Positions 13,481 to 25,638 of a stretch of 64,000 nt of DNA are shown here, piece after piece; position 1 is the stretch's first letter; each line of letters begins with the position of its first letter. This stretch comes from Quillaja saponaria. Its lineage: Eukaryota; Streptophyta; Magnoliopsida; Fabales; Quillajaceae. The notes under the pieces were generated by a model. It saw only the letters and a list, made by a program, of their open reading frames with translations, had not been told where the DNA came from and did no database searches. The translations under genes and the position numbers were made by a program. The DNA lies in NCBI GenBank assembly GCA_029379385.1, contig CM055617.1:9300001-9364000 (forward strand). The letters run 5' to 3'.

Positions 13481-16400
13481 TCAAAGAGTGATAACAAAAG
13501 GCGGGGCATCCCTTCTTGGCCCAGCAACAGTACGATAAACATAAACTTTATCAGCCTGACTGTCATCACTCCCTTCTTCCTTCATTACCTCAACATTCAG
13601 GCTGGGCATCTCTTTTGCCAACAACCTACAGCCATTCATGGTCACCTTGCAGGCTGACATCCAGAGTGACCTCATTGACTCATACTGCTCTAAACCCGAC
13701 AGAAGTGCTGCATTACCAAATGGGCAGTCCCTTATCTCAAGTTTCCTCAGCTTTGGGCAACCTCCCAGCACACATTGCATACCCCAATCACTGCTTCTAG
13801 CAAAAGCCACTGAAAGGGTTTCCAAGTTCTTGGCATATTTCCCTATATACTCAAACGTTCGGTCAGTCAATAAACCTGAAACTGAAAGTCTTCGGAGTTT
13901 ATTGCAAGTCTTGACGACAGCTCCAAAAGCCTCATCCATAGGCTCATGGGTCAGGTGATCTGGCTCGCCAGGGTTCATTATGCAGAGCCTGAAGTGGGTA
14001 AAGCCAGGGCAGTTCTGCACGACTGTAGCTACAGCAGCATTGGTCATCTGATGGCAAAAGTAAAGTACATATTGGAGTCTTCGGCATCCAAAAGACACAG
14101 CAACAAAGCCCAACTCAGTTACCCTATGGATTATATCCTCATCAAAGGGATCTGATGGAAACACGCGGAGTTCCTCAAGCAAAGGACAATAGGATCCAAC
14201 TGCCTCCAGCCCCTTGTCTTCCACACTGTCTAGGACCTGTATCGAGAATTATCTATGAGGTAATGAAACTATTAATTTAAGACTGGAAGATACATTGTAT
14301 TGATCACAAATGATATAATGTAATGATGGGGTGTGTAGCCTTAAACAAGTGAATTTTCCGAGATTATTGAAAAAAGACAAAGAACTTATTTACCCAGAGA
14401 CGCCGAATACATGGACAATGAGCAAGAAGCTTAGCAAGTTCTTCACCTTCAAGGGTAGCATCACTCAAATTCAAGAAAGTCAAATTTGTGCAAGCAGGGT
14501 ACAGAGCTGGGAGATATTGTGCCGTAGCTACCCATAAACCAGAAAGGGTATAAAGACTTTTGCTATTGCTAAATGCTCTTTCAAGATCCGAGTACTGCTC
14601 GGTTGTAAACTCCTGGGAGAATGAGCCGCTTCCAAGTTCAGTTAACTGTGGAGCACGAATAAGCAACCTCTGTAACTGTTCCAAGGTTATATTCTTATTA
14701 ACCTTCAAAACCTTTAAAGATTTACACCTGCTAACAAGTCTCTCCAGAGCATCAAAATTTACAACACTTTGCAGGCTGGCGAAGTTTAGTGCTTCAAGTG
14801 ACGTGAAGCTTTCAGGGAAACAACTCAACCAACCACCACTTTTATCTTCAATGCCATTCTCTTGTATGTCAAGCTGAGTTAACTTCCTGCAACAATGCCA
14901 AATGCAGAAATCATTATTCTTAGCAAAACATAACATCAAACACAAAACACCCATGGCACAAAATAAAGCAAATCCACGATTCTTCAGGCAGTTATATATG
15001 AATTGATTTAAAAAGAGCCTCATCTGAATCTGATAAAGTATTCCTTATTTTCTTGTATCTCAATTAATGTCTAGGCTTTTGACACCACAGGTTCTTCCGT
15101 GAAGGATATGTAATCTTTCTTGCTTCTTTACGAAGGAGCTTAGGGTACTTTCAGAGCTTTCCTTTATCCAAAAACCAACAATATTGGCAAGCTTTCCTAT
15201 TAGTTGATGGTAAAAAAGAGTAGCTCTGTGGTTGTGTGATTCTGATTCTTTTCACTGAAAATGATAATATACTCTTCTCTTGCTAAAGGGAAATACATTC
15301 ATACAAGACACTCAGCAAAGGATCTAAAATTTGAAAAGAATGAAGTAACAGTTATTGACTTGAGAAAAGAAAACCAGAATACCAGTACCTATAAATGACT
15401 AAGTTAACAGTAAAGTTTAGAGTGACATATTGACAGCCACTCATATAACTACATATACCTAAGAAGCTGGTTAGCATATAAGTTTTAAACTGTCTTTTCT
15501 TCTTTTATCAGGTAAAAGTAAGGATGTTACTCAAAGGAGCGATTGATGATGCCCTTCAGTAAATGCATAACCACTAATCCACTCTTCATAAAAGGAAAGG
15601 GGAAAAGGAGCATAAATGAAATAGAAAAAATTGATAAGCAATACCAGAAACTTGTTTTCCTCATAAGAAAAAGTGGAAAAGCAAATTGTACCAACCAACT
15701 GACAACCACCCGATTTACCTACATTGTTAAAAAAAATAAAGAACAAAAGGATATTTGTTAATGAATGAACTAATAAAACATTTGTATTTAATTTATCGGT
15801 TCCATGGCATGAAGCAATTCTCAAGAAATTGTGCTTACCAAGCTCAACTAGCCTCAGATTTATAAACTTTATAAGAAAGAGATTCAAGATACATAAATTG
15901 TCTCAATGAACCACAACAATAACAAGATCTTAACCATCTATTTTTTTGTATAACCAATGAATAATGAATAGTATCAACAGTTTGTAAAAGTTGGTACAAG
16001 TGACCACAGAGCATACATAACCCCAGGGTCAAGACAGCTAGAAGAACACAAGTACATTCCTATGACAAAAGGACCCACCCGTTTTGCCTGTTTTTCCCCA
16101 GTTTCAATCACAAACATCCGTAAGTGGGTGGCATTTTAACTTTCCTGCTTTGATCTGTTTACCAAAATATAGAAACTAGGATATCTGTGGGAGACATCAA
16201 GAACATGTGATGTACTGAATGCATGTTTGATCACAAGTGAAGCCTCATATCAAGAAAGAAATACACAAATTATAATCAAAAGTAAAAGCATTTCCATCGC
16301 CACCATTTTTTGCAGGACAGCAGGACCAAGAGGAAAACTAGGAAAATTATTTCTTTACCTATATTACAAGAAACCAATTCCTTAGCATCACAACAGAAAC

Positions 16401-17198
16401 AAGAGCAACTCGGTTCTCAGGGAAAGATCTTAGGCAAGCTGACCTCATTTAAATTTCAAAATAAAACACCTTAAAGGATTTTGCAGTTATCCAAATGGCA
16501 TTCCCTTTAAATGAAAGTCGAGTGTCTAATAATCCTAAAGGTACATTTTAACACATGGATGATCCTAACCCAAACAGAAATGCATGAAACACAATCCAAA
16601 CCAAAAAATTATGAGCCAAATAAAAATTAAATGATTGTAAACCTTAAAAAAGTTAATTTTACCTCAAAAACAGAACTTGAAAATTAGAAACTTACTTGCA
16701 ATGAGTGGCAATAGCAGCAAGCCCGTCAGTGCTGAACCCATCACAACTCAGAAGCGAGAGAGCTGTAAAATTGGGAAATGATAGAGCCAGAAACTCCAAA
16801 CTATCATCTGTAACAGCCATCCTCTTGAGCCTCAGCTCCGCAAGAAATGGGTATTTATCAGCAAAAACGACGAGCCAAGAATAAATATCAGCTCCCCAAT
16901 TCGGAGGAACCAAATTGAAATCTGAGAACCGTGGCTTCCCTTTCAGTGTAACACTGCGTATGTTCGGAAACCTTCGGGTCACGATCTCCGGTGAGACAGA
17001 GTAACAGTTTCCAATAAATACACTAGTTCGCGACCACCGCTCAGCGTGGTACCATGCTTTACAAACTAATGAAACAGAGCTTCGGTCATTGTTTGACTTT
17101 AACAGACTAAGAACTCGTTCCAATAACTCAGCCGGGAACGTTGTAGCCCGATTCGACTCGTTCAAGTCTGGCAATTCCTTCTTTCTCTTGTACTCCAT
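13481..17198 (-). CDS. AFB6: TIR1/AFB auxin receptor F-box protein, AFB6-like
   Basis: Three exons, 17198-16696, 14886-14394 and 14236-13481, join in phase with GT-AG borders to give 583 residues, close to TIR1 (594) and AFB2 (575). Residues 20-60 are the F-box that docks on SKP1 (ASK) in an SCF E3 ligase; the rest is the leucine-rich-repeat solenoid that binds auxin, inositol hexakisphosphate and Aux/IAA repressors in the nucleus. Family hallmarks include VFIGNCY, the FRLCI block with Arg415 (TIR1 Arg403), RRLSVSGLLTD and a C-terminal YRTVAGPR. The TIR1 His78 position is Arg90, as I recall for AFB4/5, while the TIR1 Ser438 position stays Ser450. The sequence is intermediate between TIR1 and AFB4/5, which fits AFB6, a clade lost from Arabidopsis; the symbol is inferred. 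The first intron is 1.8 kb. The frame is intact. Confidence 0.93.
13660..13681 (-). promoter_or_regulatory. Degenerate miR393 target position
   Basis: In TIR1, AFB2 and AFB3 the codons for the ETMRSLWM peptide are the miR393 target. Here the peptide is almost unchanged (ESMRSLWM) but the 22-nt site differs from the canonical target, as I recall it, at about six positions. Cleavage guided by miR393 is therefore expected to be weak or lost. The position is certain; the functional reading is inference. Confidence 0.65.
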
Positions 17199-17900
17199 AT
17201 TTTACCCAGAATCTCATAAACCAAACCTCAAAGCTCCATTACACTTTCACAGTGAAAAATGGAAAATTCCCATTATTTTATTATTAATTTTTTTTATTTT
17301 TAAAAAACCTCCTTTTGTGTGTTTAGATTTGAAAAACAAGTCCTAAAGCAGAAGCAATCAGAAATAATCCATCCCAATATTCAAAGAAGCAAAAGGGTCG
17401 GCAGAAAAATTACAAATTGATCTAAAAGAAAATTCTAAATCCAGAAATCGAAACTATCAGAACCAAATCAGTGTCCTAAAATACTTGTACTACTACTGAA
17501 AACTGAAAAGTGCCCCACCTGTATATTTGAATTAATTTTTAAAAATTATTTACTTCACAAAATCAAAATTCAGAAACTCTGCAGCTTCCAAAAATAAATC
17601 AGAGAAAATAAACCAAAGAACCCAGAAACTCAATTCTGAGATCCAGTAAGACAAAAGCTCCCAAATATCCGATCCAAATTATATAGTGAGAGAGATAGAG
17701 AAAGATTTGGGTCCTTAAAAGCTGGGATCTGCAATGAAGGAATCTTCAATCTAGAAAACGAAGCTCTCATTTCTTTCTCTCTCCCATCTCTTACCTGATG
17801 ATGATGCCCGAAGACGAACACGGTGACAACCCTTGGCGTATTATCGGAAAAGGATCAGCAGCAGAAGAAGAAATATATTATTAAGTAACGGGATTAAATT
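17199..17900 (-). promoter_or_regulatory. Leader of the auxin-receptor gene with intron and uORFs
   Basis: On the minus strand a strong donor (CAG/GTAAGAGA, intron from 17794) and a strong acceptor (TTCTGCTTTAG, ending 17343) predict a 452-bp leader intron. The exon next to the start codon then carries three upstream ATGs. Two give short closed uORFs of 8 and 3 codons (17273-17247, 17239-17228). A third at 17217 reads 29 codons out of frame across the true start, ending at 17128. GA-rich DNA around 17690-17790 lies upstream. The transcription start is not determined. Confidence 0.5.
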
Positions 17901-18794
17901 ATTAACAATAATTTTAATATATTTTATCAATGTGCAGTACATCTTAGCTAAAACTGACACAGGTTGGAGACCCACCACCATTCCTAACTCGAGCCTTGGT
18001 GCATTTACGCGCACACCCTCTTAGCTCAAGCATGGTTGGTAAAAAAAAACGACGAATATAAAATTTGATCTTTCTTGATATTTATTCACAATAAAATATA
18101 TATTTTTTCGAATATGACGTATAATATTTTGTTAATGTAAGAAATGATTTATTTAATAGATTTAAATTTTTATAAATAAAAGTATTTATTATAATAATTA
18201 ATTATTATTTATAAATTATTTTTTAATAATTATATTTATTATAATTTGATCAAGTTATAATAAATTTGCAGGTTCATAAAATAACAATAAAATTTGGAAG
18301 TTTGACAGACAAAAATGACAGTTAGTTAAAAAAATAAAACCCATGTCTTTATTAAATTGTGTTTTAGCAATGACTCAAACTTGAGATACTTAAAAATTGC
18401 TTGACTCATTGAAAAGCTGAAGGTCCACTCCAAATCTCTAATGACCATCAATGAATAAGGAAATCTGACAGAAAACCACCAAGTCACGTGACTTAATCCA
18501 ATCAGTGCACGAGTCTTGGCCATTTAATTGGCACATCAAATATTCTCAAATCTCTATGATTAAGGCTTCATACTAGAATTAACAGCATCGTATTATGAGA
18601 ATGAGATGCTTTACTACCAGTAATTAATCATAGCCAAATAACATTAATTTATTAGCTAGAAAAACAAAAAAATTTAAATAAATATTAATTAATTGAAAAG
18701 TAATTTATTTTTTTTTGGATAAAATTTTGAAAAGTAATTTTAGATAAAATAAAGAATAAGATATACTCAGAAGACAGTATACCTTATGGAGTAT

Positions 18795-19966
18795 TATGGA
18801 GACTTCAATCCTAGTTAGGTGAAGCTTCAATTTCACTTCTTTTTTTTGGTACTAAATCTTGCGCTTATGTTTATTTTTCATTGAAATAGACTCTTACCTG
18901 CCCTTTTGTTCCCCAAAGCTTATGAACACCATGTTCTGCTCAACAATTCTCAATCTTTTGTACATCACGAGGGTGACTGGTACTCTATGAGTTTGAGCAT
19001 TATGCATGTTTTTATGTAATATTTGAGGGAATAGAAGAAAACACGTTTCGATTTTGCAAAGTGACAAGTGTTAACTTGATAGAGTGATACTTGTCCAATA
19101 ATTAATTTATAAACTAAAAATCAAAAGAGTTTTTTTTTTTTCCAAACAACTCATTATTTTCTCCAAAGAGCTTCACTTGCCGTATAGTAAAGTTGAAGAA
19201 ATTTGGAAAGGCATCCAGGTAATAATTTTTTTTTTTTACTTTTCTTTCACTAGCTTAGGTTTTGCAGATGTGCTTATATTTTCATAATGTGTTGTTTTGT
19301 CTCAATTTGGTTTCAGCTTCTTCCTCACCTGTACAAGATTGATCCAACTTACTCAAGGCACTGATTGGAATTTGAAATCTCTCTCAGGCCCTACAACTTC
19401 AAATTATAAATCTTGAATTTTGTACAAGTCTGGACGTTGAAGTTCACGCATGCATTAAATATCTTGATAAACTTAGGCATCTGAACCTCGAGGGTCTTTC
19501 TAACTACATTAACTTACCATCTCTAAAAATTCTAGATCTTCGACACTGCTCAAGTCTTCAAATGTTTCTCGTGGTTGTGGAAAATATGAAAAATCTAGAC
19601 GGACGTAAATCTCTAAAAACTCTTCCTACCAGCATTCATAAGTTGAAAGCTCTTACAAATCTTTCACTAGATGATGGCTCAAAATTGGAGGAATTACCTA
19701 GACATCTTTAAGAGTATGGTGAGTTTAAAATCCTAGTTTGAAAGCTCTTACATAAGCTTTAGCAACTCAATTAGGGCAGAATTTGATAGTATATGGAGAC
19801 TCCAATCCTAGTAATAAGGTAAAGCTTCAATTTCACTTCTTTTTTTGGCACCTAAGTCTTGGGCTTACATATCTTTTTCATTGAAATAGATTCCTACCCC
19901 ATTTGTTCCCCAAAGCTTGAGAACACCATGTTCTGCGCAACAATTCTCAATCTTTTCTACATCACT
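18795..19966. repeat. Pair of about 173-bp direct repeats flanking the LRR relic
   Basis: Copies at about 18795-18967 and 19792-19966 share long identical blocks, for example GTTCCCCAAAGCTT, ACACCATGTTCTGC and CAACAATTCTCAATCTTTT, at roughly 85 percent identity by eye. Read on the minus strand both encode a related peptide containing ENC, AEHGV and KLWGT, with stops in the first copy. I do not recognise the peptide. The two copies bracket the LRR relic, suggesting a local duplication of a decayed resistance-like gene or a composite insertion. Confidence 0.75.
19376..19711 (+). pseudogene. LRR fragment of a TIR-NBS-LRR-type resistance gene
   Basis: A 112-codon open stretch, without a plausible start, encodes leucine-rich repeats of the plant TNL style: LQIINLEFCTSL, KLRHLNLEGL, LPSLKILDLRHCSSL, LPTSIHKLKALTNLSL and a terminal LEELPRHL before TAA. 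The spacing and the NLEFC/LDLRHC patterns are typical of intracellular NLR immune receptors. No TIR or NB-ARC domain lies nearby, upstream LRR-like text in another frame is broken, and the piece ends abruptly. It is therefore a relic rather than a working receptor. Confidence 0.75.
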
Positions 19967-20543
19967 ACATACAATCTTTGCAATTTTCCTAGTATGTGCT
20001 GGGGTAGGGTGCTTACACGTGGCACGATTTGATGAGAGATGAGGAGGCCCAACTTGTTTGGTCATTTATCCCTATCATGCTTTGATTGACATGTGCAATT
20101 AAGTATACGTTATAATAATTAATAAGGATTACTCCTATAATATGGGTTGGGGCATGTGTTGTCTTTGTAGTCAAATGCTATATTAGCAAGTGGAGTATTG
20201 TATATATTCACAAAACAACGCAACATTCAAATATTTGATCATTTCCCCATTAGACTCTCCTAGTTCATAGTTTAGTAATTAGCACTACTAATTTCATTGC
20301 TAGCTTCTCGATGACAACACATGCCTCAAAGTCAAAAGAGTATCCCACAAACATATATAATAGCAAAAGAACATTATTGTTATTCAAAGAATTATTAGAT
20401 TGAGTGTTAAAGGCAGAAAACATGGAAAGTAATCCAAGTGGTTGAGAACAAAATTTCTTGTTGCCTAAATGAAACATTCAGTGGTTAACAAAATAAGCTC
20501 TGCAATATAGCCAATGGAAAACTCTCCAACATGTCAAACTCCC

Positions 20544-23500
20544 TCAGATGCGGCTTGAATCTCTTCCAAAAATGAAACGCCTTGTCCAGTCTGATACTAC
20601 TAATGCTCTCGTGCGCCAGCTGACTTGCTTGCTGAACGTTCAAATTATCAAAAATATGAATTATTCATTCAGCCAAATACAATGAGATCCCAGAAAAAAT
20701 TAAATAAATAAATAAAAACAACTCTTCAAATGGGAAAAAGATAGCACCTTGCATAGACAGAATACCATAACCATTGAGAACTGTGGCCAATTGATACCCA
20801 ATCCCCAGGAAGCTGTGCAGCCGTCTGCTCTCCTCCCAACGGAGCAAATTGTCCTAAATGCTTGTACCTTGAAGAATAGAAGACCAGTTACTATTTACTA
20901 ATGATTAAGACAATTGGCAACTAATACAGAAACTTGAATGATTCATACATCAAATAAACGTAAACAGATAATGATTTTCATACAGATACCCAATAGCCAG
21001 AAACAGAATGTGATGGAATCTTAAATTGTACCTGAAGGGATGAAACCGATGGCGACCTTCTCCCCTGAACCTGAGAGGACCCTCTGGATTTTTCTCACAC
21101 TTTTCCATATCGTTAAAGCACTTGGCAAGGTAGACAGCTTGCTGAGATGCAACCTGATATGTCATTCCAGAAGAAAAATACATGAGGAAGGATATATGGA
21201 TCAGGTAAATATGGATTGGTGCAAGCAAATAAACATGACATGGTACCTGTGCCGTGGCAGGAAGATTTTTCATCTGAGAATCTACTTGAGAAAGAGCTGA
21301 CTTAAATTCTTCAATGTTTAGTTCAATGGATTCTTTTGCAACATCCCCCTTGGATGCCTTTAATAGATCAACAATGTTACGCATCTGCTTATTCTTCAAA
21401 TAGAGATCCACTTGAGGGTATCTTTCACAGATGTCATTTATAACCTCTTGATATTCTTCAACTGTCAGAGTTCCTGACTTGTCCTTGTCTGCTTTGCTAA
21501 ATATGGCTGCAATATCTTCCTGAAAACAGATGGTAACCAAAATTGCCGATAAGACAAATAGCACAATTCAGAACTCAAAAGCAGAATTATCCTGCAAACA
21601 TCTTATATAATCACAATTCTACTCCTAAATAACTTAAACCAGCTTAAAGAGGCAGGAACCTAATCAAACAGTCTGAAGACAATGCACACTAGCATTTTTG
21701 CATAATATGGTGTAAGAGAATTGTCTATTCCATCAACTATGCTTAGGGGGGCTAGATTTGCAGGAAACACTGTTTCGTTGGTTTGATCTTAATCAGTATA
21801 TTTGACTTATAGTCATACAAACAAAATCTCGTTAACATCTGTGTATTCTATGCAGTTAGTGATTGCTTAATTACCACAAGATATGTTGACAAAATGTGCA
21901 ATGAACAGTAAGAATGAAGTGTACACAAATCTACTAAACATGTTGATTTCCCATTTTCCAGCCAAAAAACAGGAGAAAGCAATCAAGTTGCATACATAGG
22001 TACTGGTTAAGTAGAGTTTTCAAGAAACAAAACAATTAGGTACCATGACTTTGCGCTGGTTTATTGTAGCACAATCACCAAGTGCATATATGCTGTCACA
22101 TCCCTCAACTCTCAGCCATTCGTCCGTAGCCAGGGCACGCCTGTTTGCCTGTTCTCAGAAATGATCAACAAAGTGATGACTAAATGTAAACGTCAAGACC
22201 ACATGAGTTGAACCTATAAAATAACTGAAGAATTTTGTATGGATGGGAAGAAAAATAGATGGCACGTGTTTAAAATAAACACACCTGGCCAACTTGGTTC
22301 ATAAAATCCTTGACAAAAGGACGAGTACCGATACCAGTTGACCAAACAGCCATTCCATATGGTATATTAGAAATTTCCCCCCCATTTTTCAATTCTTCTG
22401 TAGAAATTTCTTTATCAGTTACTTTCACAACCATAGATCCTGTTTTCACATCAATACCATCCCTTTGGAACTTCTCTTCAGCAAAAGCAGTAATTCTTTT
22501 GTCAAACCTGCAAAATCAACGAGAAACATCAAACTCTAGTGAATATACAAAACAGTGAACTAACAGGTCATCAGTCATGTGTTTGCATTATATAAATCAG
22601 GTAGCATTGACAGCTTTAAAGATTGGGGTCATAAAGATGTGAATGCAAATATTTAGTTGCTCAACTTGAAAGCTAATGCCCAAGTGACTCAAGTTATTCT
22701 ATGGGATGATGACTTCAAATAGTTGAGGTACTCGTATACCGAGAATGTCAAGGACTAGGTTGAATCAGTTAAAAGCTATCTCTCTCTCATTAAAATCTGC
22801 AGAGGACTCTATTATAGTAACTCCGAGCTGCAAATTTCATCACATTCCTAAGATTAGGATTCCCATATACTGTAGAGTTGGCACACAGGCAGCATTTTTT
22901 TCTCTGTTGCATCTTCACAGTCAACATGGAACGATTCATTCAACAAGCCTAAATCTTCAGAGTTTAACTTTCCTCCTAGGTTGACCATTGGATTAGAAAG
23001 AGTAAAACTCTTAACCACAAAAATTTTTGAGTGCAAATCATTTATTTTTCTATATGAACTTAACTATATCCAAAAACCTCAAAATGGGAAGTCAAATCAC
23101 TCTTCATTAGGCAGTTTTCAGCCTTTCGCTGTCCAACATGAATTACAACATTGGACAATTACAATAAGCAAACAATATAACATTTTCAACAAGAAAGAGT
23201 CATCTCCCTATCCTAAGGCTGTGAATGTTCACGACAGGTCTTCTGATTAGTCATGTCAACAGACATTTCAGGTCACTCTTTGATACTCATTAGATGCACT
23301 TTCAGCATTAAGCATTACTCAAAAACAGAGCTATCTACCTACATAAGCCCTAAATTGAGGTGAAGAGGATAAGATGTCTACTCAGTAAATGCAATAAACC
23401 AAGAAGATTCAAATGTAATATAGCTTAAACAGACAATGGAGCTTTCAAACAATAGAGTACCGCTTAGTACACATACTCACATGTTCAAAATGTGATCTCC

Positions 23501-25282
23501 TGCTTCAAGGAGTGTAATTTTCACTAAATCTTTGATGCCAGGATATAACTTGACCAAGTCCTCATTAACGAAATCGTGAAGTGCAGCAGCAAACTCAACA
23601 CCAGTAGGGCCACCCCCAACAACAGCAAAATGAAGAATTCTCTTCCTCTCTTCATCACTTACAGATGGGAGATTAGCTCTCTCAAAGCATTCAATAACAC
23701 TTCTTCTAATCTTCTGAGCATCTTCTACTTCCTGCACTTACAATGCCCTGAGATGAGAGAAATCCAACCAAAACGCGCATAACTAGGCTCCATGGTGATC
23801 AAAATCACCAAAACAATGGATATTTTCTTTTTGTACTTTTCTCTCTCAAAATAGAAGGGAGAGGGTATAGCAGCAACAATTTTCACAAGGAAAGCTTTCC
23901 ACGTATACAGCAATGCTCAGTAACATAAACCAATGAGATGATAAAGAGCGTTACCTTCAAGAAATGGCAATTCTCCACCACACCAGGAGTGTTGAATGTG
24001 TTCACAGTAGCTCCCACAGCTATTACAAGGTAGTCATAGTCAATAAAAATTCTTCTTCACCGTTTAAGTTGTTGTTATTAATAGATTTGCAGTAAATTTT
24101 CTTATTTGCTGCATCAATCTTGATACATTCTGCTTCACTGAATTGAATGTCTACTTTTTTCTGCATAAACTCAAAGCAAAATCAACCAGTTATTTACATT
24201 GTCCTCTTGCATAACATAATCTACTAATATGTCAAACAATGAAAATGTAATGTTGAAATAATAAATATAGGATTAAATAAAAACTGCAAATGAGATCACC
24301 AAACTGTGAAAGTATAAGGCTACTAATTAATAGTAAATACCACATAGAGCAGAATTTATTTACTAAACAGTTTAACAATGCCATACGTATCATTGTTCAT
24401 CTCACTTTCATTACCTTGCTAACAATCCTGCGGATCGGTTCAACAATGCTTCGAGCTTCAACTGTTCCACTTGTAACACTAGGCAGCAAAGGAGTGAATG
24501 CAAAAAAATTACGCGGTGATACCACCTGAACCTCATAAGTTGGATTATTTAGATTCTTCAAGAAACTAGTCCCAGCCCAACCAGTTCCAAGCACCACCAC
24601 CTTCTTTTTCTTGGCTTGTCCCTCGGAAGGAACAACACTATATGTACCACTGCTTGGATTTGCCTCAGCATAAGCCACAAGTCCCCCGCCACTGCAATGA
24701 AAAACAATGCACAAACAATTATAGTCCAGAACTCTTTAAAAAAAAAAAACTAGTAACCAGATCTGAATTCCAAATACACACAATTTATAGTTTCTGTTAC
24801 TTAATGCTTTTGGACTTTTTCAAGATTATTTTCTAGATCTACGGCTAGAAAAAAAATTTATCAGACAAAAACAAAGAATCCTCGGATCCAGGAAAAAAAA
24901 AAGAAAAAGTGGATTGAATTGAAGCAGACCAAATATTCTAAAACTGAAAAGTACAATTACCTCTAAATTTCACAGAATCATTCATCTTTCTCCGTAAGTA
25001 TAGCTATTTTTAATAGAATTAAACAGAAGCAAGAAATCTAAATTTCTAAAGTATAACTAAAAATAACAAGTTAAACCGTTTAAACAAAGAACATTCATGA
25101 GCTCAACGAAGATAAATTCATATTAATATAAAATACAATAAAACATAGTAAATTGAATTAAATCAAGCATAAGACAGAAGGCAGATTAAATACCTGACAG
25201 TGAAGAGCACTACAAACTTGGAAAGAGACGGATAATCATGGAAAGCTCTAGAAACTCTCTGATAGAAGGTGAAGGTATGCAT
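20544..25282 (-). CDS. NDB: External alternative NADH dehydrogenase, NDB2/3/4 type, with a one-base frameshift
   Basis: Ten exons: 25282-25194, 24691-24415, 24160-23955, 23731-23481, 22507-22285, 22148-22044, 21519-21247, 21153-21032, 20867-20748 and 20631-20544. The product is a type II NAD(P)H:ubiquinone oxidoreductase on the outer face of the inner mitochondrial membrane, feeding cytosolic NADH electrons to ubiquinone without proton pumping. It has two dinucleotide folds (GTGWAG, residues 66-71, for FAD; GGGPTG, 230-235, for NADH). Glu267 at the end of the second fold's beta strand is the residue linked to NADH rather than NADPH use. A canonical EF-hand loop (Asp395-Glu406) between them and the C-terminus suggests calcium control, and the protein ends in SRI, as NDBs do. 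Exon 3 is 206 bp but must be a multiple of three: one base is missing near 24043-24050 in a T run, giving a premature stop. The intended length is 584 residues. Confidence 0.9.
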
Positions 25283-25597
25283 TTTTTTCTTGGTTTCTGG
25301 CTTTTAGCTTCAAGCTTTTGACAGTGAGATCTATATCCAAGAATCCAGGAAAACAGAGAGAAAATGTGGGAAAATTGAAGAGAAAAAGAGAGTAGGAGAC
25401 TAGTAGTAATTGTAGAACTAGAAATAAAAAAGGTGGCTGGTCAAAGAGAAAGAATCCAGAAAGGTGGGAGAAAGAAAGATTTGTGTAAATTGTAATAGGT
25501 TAGGTCTAAGACGGCTCCAACCAATTCCTATTGCTTTTTCCCATTCTTGACTTGATGCCCAAGGCAAAGCAAGCACGTGTTAGTGGAAGCGTGTCCG

Positions 25598-25638
25598 AGT
25601 TTCTTTTATTTTTATTTTTATTTTTATTTTTATTTTTA
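25598..25638. repeat. TTTTTA microsatellite
   Basis: About six tandem copies of a TTTTTA hexamer, in the promoter side of the NADH dehydrogenase gene roughly 320 bp upstream of its ATG. Confidence 0.9.

Larger units (their letters stand above)
17901..20543. other. Intergenic spacer with NLR relic
   Basis: AT-rich DNA between the auxin-receptor promoter and the 3' end of the NADH dehydrogenase gene. No intact gene. It contains a broken leucine-rich-repeat stretch and a pair of direct repeats, listed separately. Confidence 0.6.

Noticed and set aside
13516..14877. Plus-strand frames opposite the auxin receptor
   Set aside because: Antisense shadows; the minus strand has in-phase exons with family motifs.
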